A DNA stretch of 64,000 nt from Nocardioides palaemonis. Its GTDB lineage: Bacteria; Actinomycetota; Actinomycetes; Propionibacteriales; Nocardioidaceae. Within the stretch, counting starts at the first letter, position 1, and each line of letters begins with the position of its first letter. Where the stretch lies: NCBI RefSeq assembly GCF_018275325.1, contig NZ_JAGVQR010000004.1:1116001-1180000 (forward strand). The letters run 5' to 3'. The notes beneath the pieces are model-generated. The model was not told the origin of the DNA. It searched no databases and saw nothing but the letters and a program-made list of their open reading frames with translations. The position numbers were made by a program, and so were the translations under genes. This document shows positions 16,581 to 24,473 of this stretch, one piece after another.

Positions 16581-16895
16581 GTGGGACACCAGCCCCCGAA
16601 GGACGTGCAGGAGGCCGCGCAGCGCGCGGTCCGCTGGATCGAGGACGGCAAGGCCGGCAAGGGCTTCACCGACACCGGCCGGCGTCGCGCCTCGCAGCTG
16701 GCGGACGGGTCGGAGGTCAGCGACGACGTGGTGCGCAAGATGAAGGCGTACTTCTCCCGCCACGGCGTCGACAAGGACGCGGAGGGCTTCAGCCGTGGTG
16801 GCGACGGGTTCCCGTCGCCCGGCCGCGTCGCGTGGGACGCCTGGGGAGGCGACCCGGGCGAGCGCTGGGTCGGCACCATCGACCTCGACGACTGA
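16581..16895 (+). CDS. Small conserved protein with a PSPGRVAWDAWGGD motif
   Basis: A 104-residue soluble protein with GTG at 16581 behind GGAGG. The first half is helical and basic (VQEAAQRAVRWIEDGKAGKGFTD). The second half carries VRKMKAYFSRHGVDKDAEGF and then FPSPGRVAWDAWGGDPGERW. This FFxRH...PSPGRVAWxxWGGD pattern occurs as a short module in phage-related and small actinobacterial proteins, with no established function that I know of. The gene stands alone between fgd and an oxidoreductase gene, with no other phage gene nearby. Confidence 0.7.
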   Translation: MGHQPPKDVQEAAQRAVRWIEDGKAGKGFTDTGRRRASQLADGSEVSDDVVRKMKAYFSRHGVDKDAEGFSRGGDGFPSPGRVAWDAWGGDPGERWVGTIDLDD

Positions 16896-16984
16896 CCCGC
16901 CGACGTCTGACCCGCCCCGGAAGATCCGCGACCGCGTGCGGCGTTGCACCAGCCGTCCGATCCCCGCCCCCGAGGAGATGCACC

Positions 16985-17917
16985 ATGCGCGCAGCCAGCT
17001 ACGACCGCTTCGGCGGACCCGAGGTCCTGACCGTCGGTGAGCGACCGGATCCGCCCGTCGGCCCCGACACCGTGCTCGTGCGGGTGCGCGCCACGAGCGT
17101 GAACCCGGTCGACTGGAAGGTGCGCGAGGGCTACCTCCAGGGAGCCTTCCCGCACCACCTCCCGATCATCCCGGGCTGGGACGTCGCCGGCGTGGTCGAG
17201 GCCGTGGGTCCGGCGGTCCGCACCGGGCTCCGCGTGGGGGACGAGGTCTGGGGCTACGTCCGACGCGACGACGTGCACGCCGGCACCGCCGCTGAGCTGG
17301 TGCCGGCCCCGGAGCGCACCGTGGCGCTGAAGCCGGAGGGCCTCTCGTTCGAGGAGGCCGCGTCCGTGCCGCTCGCCGGCCTCACCGCCTACCAGGCCCT
17401 CACCGAGGCGCTGCAGGTCGGACCGGGCGACCGGGTGCTCGTGCACGCCGCGTCCGGCGGCGTCGGCCAGCTCGCCGTCCAGGTCGCCGTCGCGCTCGGC
17501 GCCGAGGTCGTCGGCACCGCCTCCGCGCGCCACCACGACCTGGTGCGCAGCCTCGGCGCCTCGGTCGTCCTCGACCACGCGGAAGGCCCCGTGAGCGAGC
17601 AGCTCGCCGACCACGGCGGCCCGGTCGACGCCGTCCTCGACCTCGTCGGCGGTGACGCGCTGGCCGATGCCCCGGCCCAGGTAAAGGACCCCTCACGGAT
17701 CGCGACGGTCACCGACGCCGACGTCGTGGCGGGCTTCGGCGGCCGCTACGTCTTCGTCCGCCCGGACCGCGACGGCCTCGACGCGCTCGCCGACCTCGTC
17801 GAGCAGGGCCGGCTGCGCGTGACCGTGGCCCGGACCTTCCCGCTCGAGCAGATCGCCGACGCGCACCGCCTCTCCGAGGAGGGCAGCCCCGGCGGGAAGA
17901 TCGCGATCACCGTCTGA
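16985..17917 (+). CDS. Zinc-free NADP-dependent quinone oxidoreductase-like (MDR) protein
   Basis: A 310-residue medium-chain dehydrogenase/reductase of the quinone-oxidoreductase branch: MRAASYDRFGGPEVL, SVNPVDWKVREGY, PIIPGWDVAGVVEAVGP, VPLAGLTAYQAL, and the nucleotide-binding AASGGVGQLAVQVAVALGAEVVGTAS. The zinc-binding cysteines of alcohol dehydrogenases are missing, so it should reduce quinones or enones with NADPH. It ends with GGKIAITV, typical of this branch. ATG at 16985 behind GAGGAG. No operon partner. Confidence 0.85.
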   Translation: MRAASYDRFGGPEVLTVGERPDPPVGPDTVLVRVRATSVNPVDWKVREGYLQGAFPHHLPIIPGWDVAGVVEAVGPAVRTGLRVGDEVWGYVRRDDVHAGTAAELVPAPERTVALKPEGLSFEEAASVPLAGLTAYQALTEALQVGPGDRVLVHAASGGVGQLAVQVAVALGAEVVGTASARHHDLVRSLGASVVLDHAEGPVSEQLADHGGPVDAVLDLVGGDALADAPAQVKDPSRIATVTDADVVAGFGGRYVFVRPDRDGLDALADLVEQGRLRVTVARTFPLEQIADAHRLSEEGSPGGKIAITV

Positions 17918-18002
17918 GACCGGGATCACCCGGCGGTCGGACCCGGGACCCCACCCACGGGTGTGGTCCCGGCCGGTCCGGTGTGCCTACCGTGTTGCGG
18001 CT

Positions 18003-18464
18003 ATGAGTGCGCTGACCCTCGAGACCGAGCCCCACGTCGAGGGCGCCGTCCTCACCCTGACCTACACCAGCACCGCCACCGCGCTGCTGACGATCGACGA
18101 GCTCGTCGAGCTGATCGAGCAGATCCGGCCGAAGAACGAGCAGCTCGGCGTGACCGGTCTGCTGCTCTACAGCGGCGGCAACGTGATCCAGACCCTCGAG
18201 GGGTCCGAGGCCGACGTGATGACCGTGTTCGACGCGATCTGCGGCGACGAGCGGCACACCGCCATCGAGGTCGTCGACCGGCGCACGGTCGCGGCCCGCG
18301 CGTTCGCCACCTGGTCGATGGGCTTCCGCAACGTCAGCGCGCGCGAGGTCGCCGACATCGTCGGCTACACCGCGTTCGTCAAGCACTCGGTCGGCCGCGA
18401 CCTCGACACCCACGCCGAGTCGGCCTTCGAGCTGCTCGAGCGGTTCCGTCGCACGGCGGTGTGA
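18003..18464 (+). CDS. Short BLUF-domain blue-light photoreceptor
   Basis: A 153-residue protein built around one BLUF domain (about 15-108), which binds FAD and senses blue light. All photochemically important residues are present: Tyr21 (LTYTSTA), Asn45 (KNEQLGVTG), Gln63 (VIQTLEG), Trp104 and Met106 (TWSMGF); these numbers happen to match AppA. The usual CGDERH segment is present. The C-terminal 45 residues form the helical cap of short BLUF proteins, with no fused output domain, so it must act through a partner. No obvious partner is adjacent. ATG at 18003. Confidence 0.88.
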   Translation: MSALTLETEPHVEGAVLTLTYTSTATALLTIDELVELIEQIRPKNEQLGVTGLLLYSGGNVIQTLEGSEADVMTVFDAICGDERHTAIEVVDRRTVAARAFATWSMGFRNVSAREVADIVGYTAFVKHSVGRDLDTHAESAFELLERFRRTAV

Positions 18465-18504
18465 TCCAGGGGTGATCCAGGGGTGATCCAGGGGTGACCC
18501 AGGT
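18461..18504 (+). repeat. 11-bp tandem repeat at the BLUF stop codon
   Basis: Four head-to-tail units, GTGATCCAGGG three times and GTGACCCAGGT once, begin inside the last codons of the BLUF gene; the stop TGA is in the first unit. Each unit carries a TGA, in successive frames. Confidence 0.85.
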
Positions 18505-18560
18505 GTGACGCAGCCCTCGTCCTGGGGATTGGCGGGCCGGCGACGCACCTGCCTAGGGTG

Positions 18561-18664
18561 GGTGTCGAAAGGGAGTAGTCCCCAACAGCTGCGTCGACAC
18601 ACTGACCCCTCGGGTCCGGTGCAGCCGGCCACCGTCACGGTGGCGGACGAGACTTTCGACCAGC
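18561..18664 (+). ncRNA. yybP-ykoY (manganese) riboswitch aptamer
   Basis: The terminal stem GTCGAAAG (18564-18571) pairs exactly with CTTTCGAC (18653-18660). Inside are the family's conserved GGGAGTAG near the 5' side and GGACGAGACTTTCGACC at the 3' side, as expected for yybP-ykoY RNAs that bind Mn2+. The gene below is a GDT1/UPF0016 family protein, the classic target. Switching probably works through the hairpin at 18731-18747 that covers the ribosome binding site. Confidence 0.88.
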
Positions 18665-18730
18665 AACACGACCCTGTAGACGGACGTGCCTGGTCGAAGG
18701 CGCGTCCTCCCTGATCGTCCTGGGACACAC

Positions 18731-18750
18731 CTCCGGCCGGGCCGGAGAGG
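18731..18750 (+). promoter_or_regulatory. Ribosome-binding-site hairpin (riboswitch expression platform)
   Basis: CTCCGGC (18731-18737) pairs with GCCGGAG (18741-18747); the second arm overlaps the Shine-Dalgarno GGAGAGG (18744-18750) 6 nt before the ATG. It would block translation when formed, which suggests translational rather than terminator control. Confidence 0.7.
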
Positions 18751-18756
18751 AACCCC

Positions 18757-19332
18757 ATGGAAGCGCTGCTCCTGAGCACCGCCGTCATCTTCGTCGCCGA
18801 GCTCGGCGACAAGTCCCAGCTCATGGCGATGACGTTCGCCGCCCGCTACCGCGCCCGCGACGTGCTGATCGGCATCACCGTCGCGACCGCCATCGTCCAC
18901 CTCGCGTCGGTCGGCATCGGCGCCGCGATCGGCTCGGCGTTCGGCGACTACCAGGCGGCGATCAACGTCGTCGCCGGCCTCGCCTTCCTCGGCTTCGCGG
19001 CCTGGACGCTGCGCGGCGACGAGCTCACCGACGAGGAGGCGGACAAGGCCCGCAGCAGCCAGGGGGCGGCGATCCTCGCGGTCAGTGTCGCGTTCTTCCT
19101 CGCCGAGCTCGGGGACAAGACGATGCTCGCCACCATCACGCTGGCCACGCACGAGGGCTGGTTCGGCACCTGGATCGGCTCCACCGTCGGGATGGTCGCC
19201 GCCGACGCGCTCGCCATCGGCGTCGGTGCGGTCCTCGGCCGCCGGCTCCCGGAGAAGGCGATCCGCTACGGCGCGACGGCCGCGTTCGTCGTCTTCGGGC
19301 TGCTGCTGCTGGTGCAGGGCCTCACCGCCTGA
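18757..19332 (+). CDS. GDT1/UPF0016 family manganese exporter
   Basis: A 191-residue membrane protein with six hydrophobic helices and two copies of the family signature ELGDKSQLMAM (about residues 15-25) and ELGDKTMLATIT (about 118-129). These form the metal site of the GDT1/TMEM165/MneA family. Such proteins expel Mn2+ (some move Ca2+). Control by the upstream Mn2+ riboswitch supports manganese detoxification. A cytoplasmic loop of about 30 residues, rich in Asp and Glu, joins the two halves. Confidence 0.9.
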   Translation: MEALLLSTAVIFVAELGDKSQLMAMTFAARYRARDVLIGITVATAIVHLASVGIGAAIGSAFGDYQAAINVVAGLAFLGFAAWTLRGDELTDEEADKARSSQGAAILAVSVAFFLAELGDKTMLATITLATHEGWFGTWIGSTVGMVAADALAIGVGAVLGRRLPEKAIRYGATAAFVVFGLLLLVQGLTA

Positions 19333-19441
19333 CGCTGCCGGAGGCAGGTCCCGGACGTCGGTCCCCCGGGGTACTAGCACCATCGGACACCTTCTCCGTC
19401 GGGCCCGGCTGCGGGACGCTGGGCCCGACAGAGGAGGAACC

Positions 19442-19999
19442 GTGCTCACCCGACCCCGTCTCACCCGCGCCGCGACGGCCGTCGTCGTGGGCTGCGTGGT
19501 GCTCGTGCCGGCGCTCGCCGTGCCCGCCGCGGCGAGCCACGGCGACGAGTCGGTCGTCCGGCTCGACCCGGGCGGGGGCGAGGGTGGCGACGACTCGGGC
19601 GGCTCGGGCGGCCACGGCGCCGACGACGGCACCACCTCGGGCACCGGCTCGACCAGCGGTGGCACCACCACGTCGAGCGGCTCGGGTGGAGGCGGCGGCG
19701 ACCGCGTCGAGGCCCGCGGCGGGTGCCGCGGCGGCAGCACCGAGTGGAAGCTCAAGGTGAAGCCCGACGACGGCCGCCTCGAGGTCGAGGGCGAGGTCGA
19801 CAGCGGGCGCACCGGTCAGCGCTGGGCGTGGAAGCTGCGCCACAACGGGTCGGTCACGGCCCGGGGAACCGGGCGTACGTCCGGTCCGAGCGGGTCCTTC
19901 GACGTCGAGCGGATGCTGGTCGACCTCGCCGGTACGGACACCGTGAAGTTCCGTGCGACGTACGGCGGACAGGTCTGCCGGGGTGTGGTCCACTACTGA
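19442..19999 (+). CDS. Secreted protein of unknown function
   Basis: A 185-residue protein with a Sec signal peptide (LTRPRLTRAATAVVVGCVVLVPALA, cleavage after AAA). A Gly/Ser/Asp-rich linker of about 55 residues leads to a compact C-terminal domain (about 90-185) with two cysteines (GGCRGGSTEWKLKVKPDDGRLEVEGEVDSG ... GGQVCRGV) and an alternating beta pattern. I do not recognise the family. It lies 16 bp before the sensor kinase gene on the same strand and could be a cotranscribed input protein for it, though that is only position. Confidence 0.7.
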   Translation: MLTRPRLTRAATAVVVGCVVLVPALAVPAAASHGDESVVRLDPGGGEGGDDSGGSGGHGADDGTTSGTGSTSGGTTTSSGSGGGGGDRVEARGGCRGGSTEWKLKVKPDDGRLEVEGEVDSGRTGQRWAWKLRHNGSVTARGTGRTSGPSGSFDVERMLVDLAGTDTVKFRATYGGQVCRGVVHY

Positions 20000-20015
20000 C
20001 CACACAGGAGGTCGC

Positions 20016-21299
20016 ATGCGCTGGCTCACCCACCCCGTGGTGCAGTTCCTCGCCGCGGGCGTCGTGGTGCTGGTGCTCGTCGGGGTGGCGACCAGCTGGC
20101 TCAGCCGCGACGCCGCCGACGAGGAGGCGATCGACGACGCCCGGACCCTCACCCAGGTCCTCGGCCGGTCGGTGGCCCAGCCGGCGGTGCCGCGCGGGCT
20201 GGTCAGCGAGGACCCGGCGGCGATCGACCGTCTCGACCGCAAGGTCCTCGACCGGCTCCTGGTCGGCGACGTGCGCCGGATCAAGATCTGGAAGGCCGAC
20301 GGCACCATCGTCTACAGCGACCGTACGGAGCTGATCGGCTCGGTCTACCCGCTCGACGAGGACGAGCTCGAGGCGCTGCGCGAGGGCCACACCGACGCCG
20401 AGCTGTCCGACCTGTCCAAGCCGGAGAACCGCTTCGAGCGCGACCTCGGCCCGGACCTGCTCGAGGTCTACACCCAGATCTGGTCACCCGAGGGCGAGCC
20501 GCTGCTCTTCGAGGCCTACTTCACCGCCGGTCAGATCGGCCGTCAGCGCGAGGCCGTGCTGGCCCGCTTCCTGCCGATCACGCTCGGCTCGCTGATCGTC
20601 CTGCTCGCCCTGACCACGCCGCTCGTGCTGCTCCTGGCGCGGCGCATCGCCCGCGGCGCACGGGTGCGCGAGGAGCTGCTGCAGGCGGCCGTGCGCGCGT
20701 CCGACGCCGAACGGCTGCGGATCGCGCGCGACCTGCACGACGGCGTCGTGCAGGACCTCGCCGGCTCGTCCTTCGCGCTCTCGACGGTGTCCTCGTCCGG
20801 CTCGCTCGAGCCGCAGGTGCGCGGTGAGCTCGACGAGGTGAGCCGCTCGCTGCGCACCAGCATGCGCTCGCTGCGCTCGCTGCTGGTCGAGATCTACCCA
20901 CCAGACCTGCACGCGGGTGGTCTGGCGGCGGCGCTGCACGACCTCGTCGCCCCGCTCACGGCGACCGGGACGGCGGTCGACGTCGACGTGTCCGGCGACG
21001 AGGAGGCGAGCGAGGCCGTCGTCGCCCTCACCTGGCGGGTCGCGCAGGAGGCCGTGCGCAACGTCGTGCACCACGCCTCGGCGACCCGGGTCTCGGTCAC
21101 CGTGCGCCGCGAGGGCGACTCCCTCGTGCTGGAGGTCGTCGACGACGGTCGCGGCTTCGACCGGGGGGTGGAGGAGCCCGAGGGACACTTCGGCCTGCGC
21201 AACCTCGAGGGACTGGTCCGGGAGTCGCGGGGCACACTGGAGGTCGAGTCGGCCCCGGGGGACGGGACCGCGTTGCGGATGGAGGTGCCGGTCCGATGA
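20016..21299 (+). CDS. Sensor histidine kinase, NarL/DesK (HisKA_3) type
   Basis: A 427-residue two-component sensor. A membrane helix (about 8-30), an extracytoplasmic domain of about 155 residues with PAS/CHASE-like character (IKIWKADGTIVYSDR), a second helix (about 190-212), then a HisKA_3 domain with LRIARDLHDGVVQDLAG (phospho-accepting His241) and a HATPase domain (QEAVRNVVHHA, VVDDGRGFD, GLRNLEGLV). It autophosphorylates and passes phosphate to the regulator encoded immediately after, overlapping by ATGA. The ATG at 20016 follows AGGAGGT. Confidence 0.92.
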   Translation: MRWLTHPVVQFLAAGVVVLVLVGVATSWLSRDAADEEAIDDARTLTQVLGRSVAQPAVPRGLVSEDPAAIDRLDRKVLDRLLVGDVRRIKIWKADGTIVYSDRTELIGSVYPLDEDELEALREGHTDAELSDLSKPENRFERDLGPDLLEVYTQIWSPEGEPLLFEAYFTAGQIGRQREAVLARFLPITLGSLIVLLALTTPLVLLLARRIARGARVREELLQAAVRASDAERLRIARDLHDGVVQDLAGSSFALSTVSSSGSLEPQVRGELDEVSRSLRTSMRSLRSLLVEIYPPDLHAGGLAAALHDLVAPLTATGTAVDVDVSGDEEASEAVVALTWRVAQEAVRNVVHHASATRVSVTVRREGDSLVLEVVDDGRGFDRGVEEPEGHFGLRNLEGLVRESRGTLEVESAPGDGTALRMEVPVR

Positions 21300-21931
21300 T
21301 CCGGGTGGTGGTGGCCGACGACCACCACGTCGTACGACGGGGGCTCACCGGCCTGATCGACTCGACCGACGACCTCGAGGTCGTGGGCGTGGCGACCAAC
21401 GGTGCCGAGGCGGTCGAGATGGTCCGCGAGCACCGGCCCGACGTGGCGCTGATGGACCTGCAGATGCCGGAGGTCGACGGGGTGGAGGCGACGCGCACCA
21501 TCCTCGCCGAGGCGCTCGGCACGGAGGTGCTGGTGCTGACGTCGTTCTCCGACCAGGCCCGCATCCACGCCGCCATCGACGCGGGCGCCGTGGGCTACCT
21601 GCTCAAGGACGCCGAGCCCGAGGTGCTGCTCGACGGCATCCGCGCGGTCGCGCGCGGGGAGTCGCCGATCGACCCGCGCGCGGCGCGCCGGCTGCTCGCG
21701 GCGCGCGCCGACGCCGCGCCCGACCCGACCGCCGGCCTGTCGCCGCGCGAGGCCGAGGTGCTGCGGCTGGTCGTGCAGGGCCTGCTCAACAAGCAGATCG
21801 CCCAGCGACTCGGCGTCACCGAGCGCACCGTGAAGGCCCACCTCACCTCGGCCTACCAGCGGATCGGGGTCGCCGACCGCACCCAGGCGGCGCTCTGGGC
21901 TCAGCGCAACGGGTTGGTCGAGCCCTCGTAG
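21296..21931 (+). CDS. NarL/LuxR-family response regulator
   Basis: A 211-residue partner of the preceding kinase. The receiver domain has acidic pair D8-D9, phospho-acceptor D54 (ALMDLQMPEVDG), the Ser/Thr of VLTSFSD and K of YLLKDAEPE. The C-terminal LuxR helix-turn-helix is LSPREAEVLRLVVQGLLNKQIAQRLGVTERTVKAHLTSAYQRIG. It starts inside the kinase stop (ATGA), giving coupled synthesis. Its targets are not visible; such pairs often sense envelope conditions. Confidence 0.94.
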   Translation: MIRVVVADDHHVVRRGLTGLIDSTDDLEVVGVATNGAEAVEMVREHRPDVALMDLQMPEVDGVEATRTILAEALGTEVLVLTSFSDQARIHAAIDAGAVGYLLKDAEPEVLLDGIRAVARGESPIDPRAARRLLAARADAAPDPTAGLSPREAEVLRLVVQGLLNKQIAQRLGVTERTVKAHLTSAYQRIGVADRTQAALWAQRNGLVEPS

Positions 21932-21941
21932 TCTCGGGAGC

Positions 21942-22811
21942 ATGCAGACACGCACCCTCGGCACCCACCAGGTCGGCGCGATCGGCCTGGGCCTGATGAC
22001 CTTCGACCAGACCGGCTCGCAGCCGCGCCAGCAGCTGCTCGACACCGTGACCGCGGCGCTCGACGCCGGCGTGACCCTCTTCGACACCGCCGACGCCTAC
22101 GGGCCGGGCGAGGAGAAGGGCCGGGACGCGCAGGGCGAGAACGAGCGCCTGATCGCCTCGATCCTCGACGAGCTCGGCGTCCGCGACCGGGTCGTGCTGG
22201 CCACCAAGGGCGGCCACGTCCGCACCGAGGGCGGCGGCTGGGACACCGACAGCTCCGCCGACCACCTGCGCAGCGCCGTCGACGCCAGCCTCCAGCGCCT
22301 CGGCGTCGAGCAGATCGCGCTGTGGCAGCACCACCGCCCCGACCCGAAGGTCTCCTACGACGACGTGATCGGCACGCTCAGGGAGATCGCCGACAGCGGC
22401 AAGGTCGCCGCGGTCGGGCTGTCCAACGCCGACCCCGACCAGATCCGCGCCGCGCACGCGGTGCTCGGCGACGCGCTGGTGAGCGTGCAGAACCAGTTCA
22501 GCCCGAAGTTCCGCTCCAGCAAGCCCGAGATCGACGTCTGCGACGAGCTCGGCATCGCGTTCCTGCCGTGGAGCCCGCTGGGCGGGCTCTCCGACGCCAA
22601 GGAGCTGGCCGAGAAGCACCCCGCGTTCGCCGAGGTCGCGACCGAGCGCGGAGTCAGCGCCCAGCAGGTCGCGCTCGCGTGGGAGCTCGCGCAGTCGCCG
22701 GTCGTGATCCCGATCCCCGGCGCCAAGCGCCCGTCCTCGATCACCGACTCGGCTGCGGCCGCCGCGATCGAGCTCACCGCAGACGAGCTCGCCCGGCTCG
22801 GCGCGAGCTGA
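21942..22811 (+). CDS. Aldo/keto reductase
   Basis: A 289-residue (alpha/beta)8 NADPH-dependent reductase. Catalytic tetrad residues are visible: Asp and Tyr in TLFDTADAYGPGE, Lys in VVLATKGGH, and His in LWQHHRPD. The cofactor end has PIPGAKRPSSI. It resembles the YajO/Tas-like AKR branch acting on small carbonyls; the substrate is unknown. It starts 10 bp after the response regulator and 4 bp before the next SDR gene, so all may form one transcript. Confidence 0.88.
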   Translation: MQTRTLGTHQVGAIGLGLMTFDQTGSQPRQQLLDTVTAALDAGVTLFDTADAYGPGEEKGRDAQGENERLIASILDELGVRDRVVLATKGGHVRTEGGGWDTDSSADHLRSAVDASLQRLGVEQIALWQHHRPDPKVSYDDVIGTLREIADSGKVAAVGLSNADPDQIRAAHAVLGDALVSVQNQFSPKFRSSKPEIDVCDELGIAFLPWSPLGGLSDAKELAEKHPAFAEVATERGVSAQQVALAWELAQSPVVIPIPGAKRPSSITDSAAAAAIELTADELARLGAS

Positions 22812-22815
22812 CGCC

Positions 22816-23778
22816 GTGTCCCGCCCGCTGCTGACCCGCGCCGTCGACACGGTCCTGGACCGCTCGCTCGTGCTCGGCTACACCACCATCGGCCTCGCGG
22901 TCCGCAAGGCGCTGCCGGGCTGGCCGGCGGACCCGGCCCCCGGCGTCCTCGCCGGCCGGCAGGTCCTGGTCACCGGCGCCAGCTCGGGCCTCGGCATCGC
23001 CACCGCGGCCGGTCTGGCCGACCTCGGCGCGACCGTCCACCTCGTGGTGCGCGACGAGGCCAAGGGCGGGCGGGCGGTCGACCGGATCCGGGCTGCGCAG
23101 CCCGACGCCGACCTGCGGCTGTGGCGCTGCGACGTCGGCGACCTCGACGACGTACGCCGCTTCGCCGACGCCTTCGCCGCGGAGGTCCCCGAGCTGCACG
23201 CCGTGGTGCACAACGCCGGCGTGATGCCGCCGGAGCGCACCGAGTCGGCGCAGGGCCACGAGCTGAGCATGGCCGTGCACGTCCTCGGCCCCGTCGTGAT
23301 GACCGAGGCGCTGCGCGGCACGCTCCGCGGCGGGCGGGTGGTGCTGGTCAGCAGCGGCGGGATGTACGCCCAGTCGCTGCGCGCCGACGACCCCGGCTAC
23401 CTCACCGGCGACTACTCGCCCACGACCGCCTACGCGCGCTCCAAGCGGATGCAGGTGGAGCTGGCCCCGCTCCTCGGCGAGCGGTGGGCGGACGAGGACA
23501 TCACGGTCGCGGTGATGCACCCGGGATGGGCCGACACCCCGGGCGTGCAGGAGTCACTGCCCACCTTCCAGAAGGTCACCCGGCCGGTGCTGCGCGACGA
23601 CGCCCAGGGCGCCGACACCAGCGTCTGGCTCGCCGCCGTCGAGCCCGCGCCGCCGACCGGCCGGTTCTGGCACGACCGCGTCGAGCGCCCGACGAGCATC
23701 CTGCCGACCACCCGCCCCTCCGCCGACTCCGTCGCCAGGGCCTGGGCGTGGCTGGCGGACGCCGCCGGCCTGCCCTGA
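22816..23778 (+). CDS. Short-chain dehydrogenase/reductase (DHRS12-like)
   Basis: A 320-residue SDR with an N-terminal extension of about 45 residues before the Rossmann motif TGASSGLGIATA. Other landmarks are NAGVMPPER, the catalytic SSGGMYAQ serines, YARSK (Tyr and Lys), and HPGWADTPG. The long extension and the HPGW motif match the DHRS12-type SDRs of actinobacteria. GTG start 4 bp after the aldo/keto reductase stop suggests cotranscription. The substrate is not known. Confidence 0.85.
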   Translation: MSRPLLTRAVDTVLDRSLVLGYTTIGLAVRKALPGWPADPAPGVLAGRQVLVTGASSGLGIATAAGLADLGATVHLVVRDEAKGGRAVDRIRAAQPDADLRLWRCDVGDLDDVRRFADAFAAEVPELHAVVHNAGVMPPERTESAQGHELSMAVHVLGPVVMTEALRGTLRGGRVVLVSSGGMYAQSLRADDPGYLTGDYSPTTAYARSKRMQVELAPLLGERWADEDITVAVMHPGWADTPGVQESLPTFQKVTRPVLRDDAQGADTSVWLAAVEPAPPTGRFWHDRVERPTSILPTTRPSADSVARAWAWLADAAGLP

Positions 23779-23835
23779 GCGGCGTACGGGCTCGGTCGAG
23801 GCTCCGTCCCCGGTCGGGCCTCCGCCGTCGCTCGG

Positions 23836-23930
23836 GGTAGTCCAGTGGCGAACCGTCGTCGGCCGGGGGTGCTCCAGTGGCCAGATGTCGTCCCGGTGGC
23901 GCATCGACGACATCTCGCCACTGGACTACC
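23836..23930. repeat. Palindromic intergenic repeat, family GGTAGTCCAGTGGCGA (copy B)
   Basis: GGTAGTCCAGTGGCGA (23836-23851) has a second, partly matching direct copy at 23868-23883 and an exact inverted copy TCGCCACTGGACTACC (23915-23930). Nested inside is a 10-bp pair AGATGTCGTC / GACGACATCT. It has the same core and the same flank AAC(G/C)GTCGTCGG as copy A 8.5 kb away. Confidence 0.85.
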
Positions 23931-23963
23931 CCCGAGGGGCCGGCCCCGCCGCCACCCGAAAAA

Positions 23964-23978
23964 CTTGACTGGTTCAAG
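23964..23978 (+). promoter_or_regulatory. Candidate FurA operator upstream of furA-katG
   Basis: CTTGACTGGTTCAAG is a 5-bp-arm palindrome in an otherwise GC-rich region, 22 bp before the furA start. With the following AA it closely resembles the mycobacterial furA operator/-35 sequence (CTTGACTNATTCCAGAA from memory). It would let FurA repress its own gene and katG. Confidence 0.6.
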
Positions 23979-24000
23979 AAAGCGCGGCAGGGTGGAGCCG

Positions 24001-24462
24001 ATGGACGACACGAGCACCGAGGCTGACTTCGAGCAGCTGCTCCGCGGCGCCGACCTGCGGGTCACCCGGCCGCGCCTCGCCGTCCTGCGTGCCGTCCGCC
24101 GCCACCCGCACGCCGACACCGGCTCGGTGCTGGCGGCGGTACGCGACGAGGAGCCGACCGTGTCGCACCAGGCGGTCTACGACGTCCTCGGCGCGCTCAG
24201 CGACGCCGGACTGGTCCGCCGGATCCAGCCGGCCGGCTCCGCCGCCCGCTACGAGCTGCGCGTCGGCGACAACCACCACCACGTGGTCTGCCGCTCGTGC
24301 GGCACGGTCGCCGACGTCGACTGCGCCGTCGGCCACCGGCCGTGCCTCGACGCGTCCGACGACCACGGCTTCGTCATCGACGAGGCCGAGGTCACCTACT
24401 GGGGCCTGTGCCCCACCTGCGCCATCCGTCCCACCGAACCGTCCACCGCCCACCTCTCCTGA
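24001..24462 (+). CDS. furA: Fur-family peroxide-sensing repressor FurA
   Basis: A 153-residue Fur protein. Its N-terminal winged helix (LRVTRPRLAVLRAVRRHPHADTGSVLAAVRDEEPTVSHQAVYDVL) binds DNA; the C-terminal half has the metal region DNHHHVVCRSC and two zinc-type CxxC pairs (CRSC, CPTC). In mycobacteria and Streptomyces, FurA represses itself and the adjacent katG and is inactivated by oxidation. The katG start is 11 bp downstream, so they should be one transcript. ATG at 24001. Confidence 0.92.
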   Translation: MDDTSTEADFEQLLRGADLRVTRPRLAVLRAVRRHPHADTGSVLAAVRDEEPTVSHQAVYDVLGALSDAGLVRRIQPAGSAARYELRVGDNHHHVVCRSCGTVADVDCAVGHRPCLDASDDHGFVIDEAEVTYWGLCPTCAIRPTEPSTAHLS

Positions 24463-24473
24463 AGGGACCCCGC

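Noticed and set aside
16581..16895. Prophage remnant
   Set aside because: Only one small phage-like motif; no integrase, portal, capsid or att pair in the neighbourhood.
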